From Bacteroidales bacterium (lineage in GTDB: Bacteria > Bacteroidota > Bacteroidia > Bacteroidales > P3), in contig JAGCLI010000135.1 in the NCBI GenBank assembly GCA_017647065.1, forward strand, positions 1 to 6,619: a stretch of DNA of 6,619 nucleotides. The letters are read 5' to 3'. The translations under genes and the position numbers were made by a program. The notes under the pieces are model-generated. The model had not been told where the DNA came from. It saw nothing but the letters and a program-made list of their open reading frames with translations, and made no database searches. Below, piece after piece: positions 6,525-6,619 of the stretch (position 1 is the stretch's first letter; every line of letters starts with the position of its first letter).

Positions 6525-6619
6525 AAAGCAGTTTCTACTCAAAGAAAGATTGCAATCGGTATGGGATTAGCCGCTTTGGCTTACATTTTCCTTGCTATAT
6601 TCTCTTACATTATGGGTTA
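6525..6619 (+). pseudogene. Continuation of the POT transporter reading frame after the TGA (runs off the window)
   Basis: The 31 codons after the TGA stay open in the same frame to the window edge. They read as a basic cytoplasmic loop (KAVSTQRK) followed by a hydrophobic helix (GLAALAYIFLAIFSYI), as expected for the next loop and membrane segment of a POT protein. No frameshift is needed to join the parts. A new ribosome start is unlikely: the first in-frame ATG is at 6561, inside the region that leads into the helix. Whether the rest of the gene is intact cannot be seen. Confidence 0.65.

Noticed and set aside
5418..6619. Genome-wide UGA-to-Trp reassignment
   Set aside because: None of the five recognised genes ends in TGA, which drew attention, but about a dozen Trp codons checked in the surface protein and transporter are all TGG, and five intact genes have no internal TGA.

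Overview
This is an AT-rich bacterial window that looks like Bacteroidota, probably a Bacteroidales-type genome. The reasons are a surface protein ending in a type IX secretion (T9SS) sorting domain, promoters of the Bacteroidota TAnnTTTG type, and almost no Shine-Dalgarno sequences ahead of A-rich start regions. The placement is inferred from these features; no rRNA or other taxonomic marker is present.

Layout: (1) From the left edge to 2041 lies the 3' part of a large secreted multidomain protein: a cleaved-adhesin/jelly-roll domain, Fn3, a second jelly-roll, two more Fn3 domains and a T9SS C-terminal domain. A strong hairpin terminator follows. (2) From 2131 to 3893 a two-gene operon encodes tryptophanyl-tRNA synthetase (trpS) and the YebC/TACO1-family protein (yebC). 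It starts from a promoter so close to the trpS ATG that the mRNA is probably leaderless or nearly so, and ends in a clear terminator. (3) rsmI (16S rRNA C1402 2'-O-methyltransferase) follows at 3952-4614. (4) ruvC (Holliday junction resolvase) lies on the minus strand at 4695-5270, convergent with rsmI; the gap between them holds several overlapping inverted repeats. (5) A divergent promoter region of 147 bp separates ruvC from a POT/PTR-family peptide transporter gene running right. This gene carries an in-frame TGA at 6522-6524, after which the same frame goes on encoding POT-like sequence to the window edge.

Together, trpS, yebC and rsmI form a run of translation genes (charging, a ribosome-associated factor, rRNA modification), flanked by DNA repair, peptide uptake and cell-surface functions. 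I found no tRNA, rRNA, CRISPR array, insertion sequence or phage gene. No gap between genes exceeds 300 bases. The content is mostly ordinary core genome. The most notable points are the interrupted transporter, the likely leaderless trpS message and the alternative-hairpin region between rsmI and ruvC.
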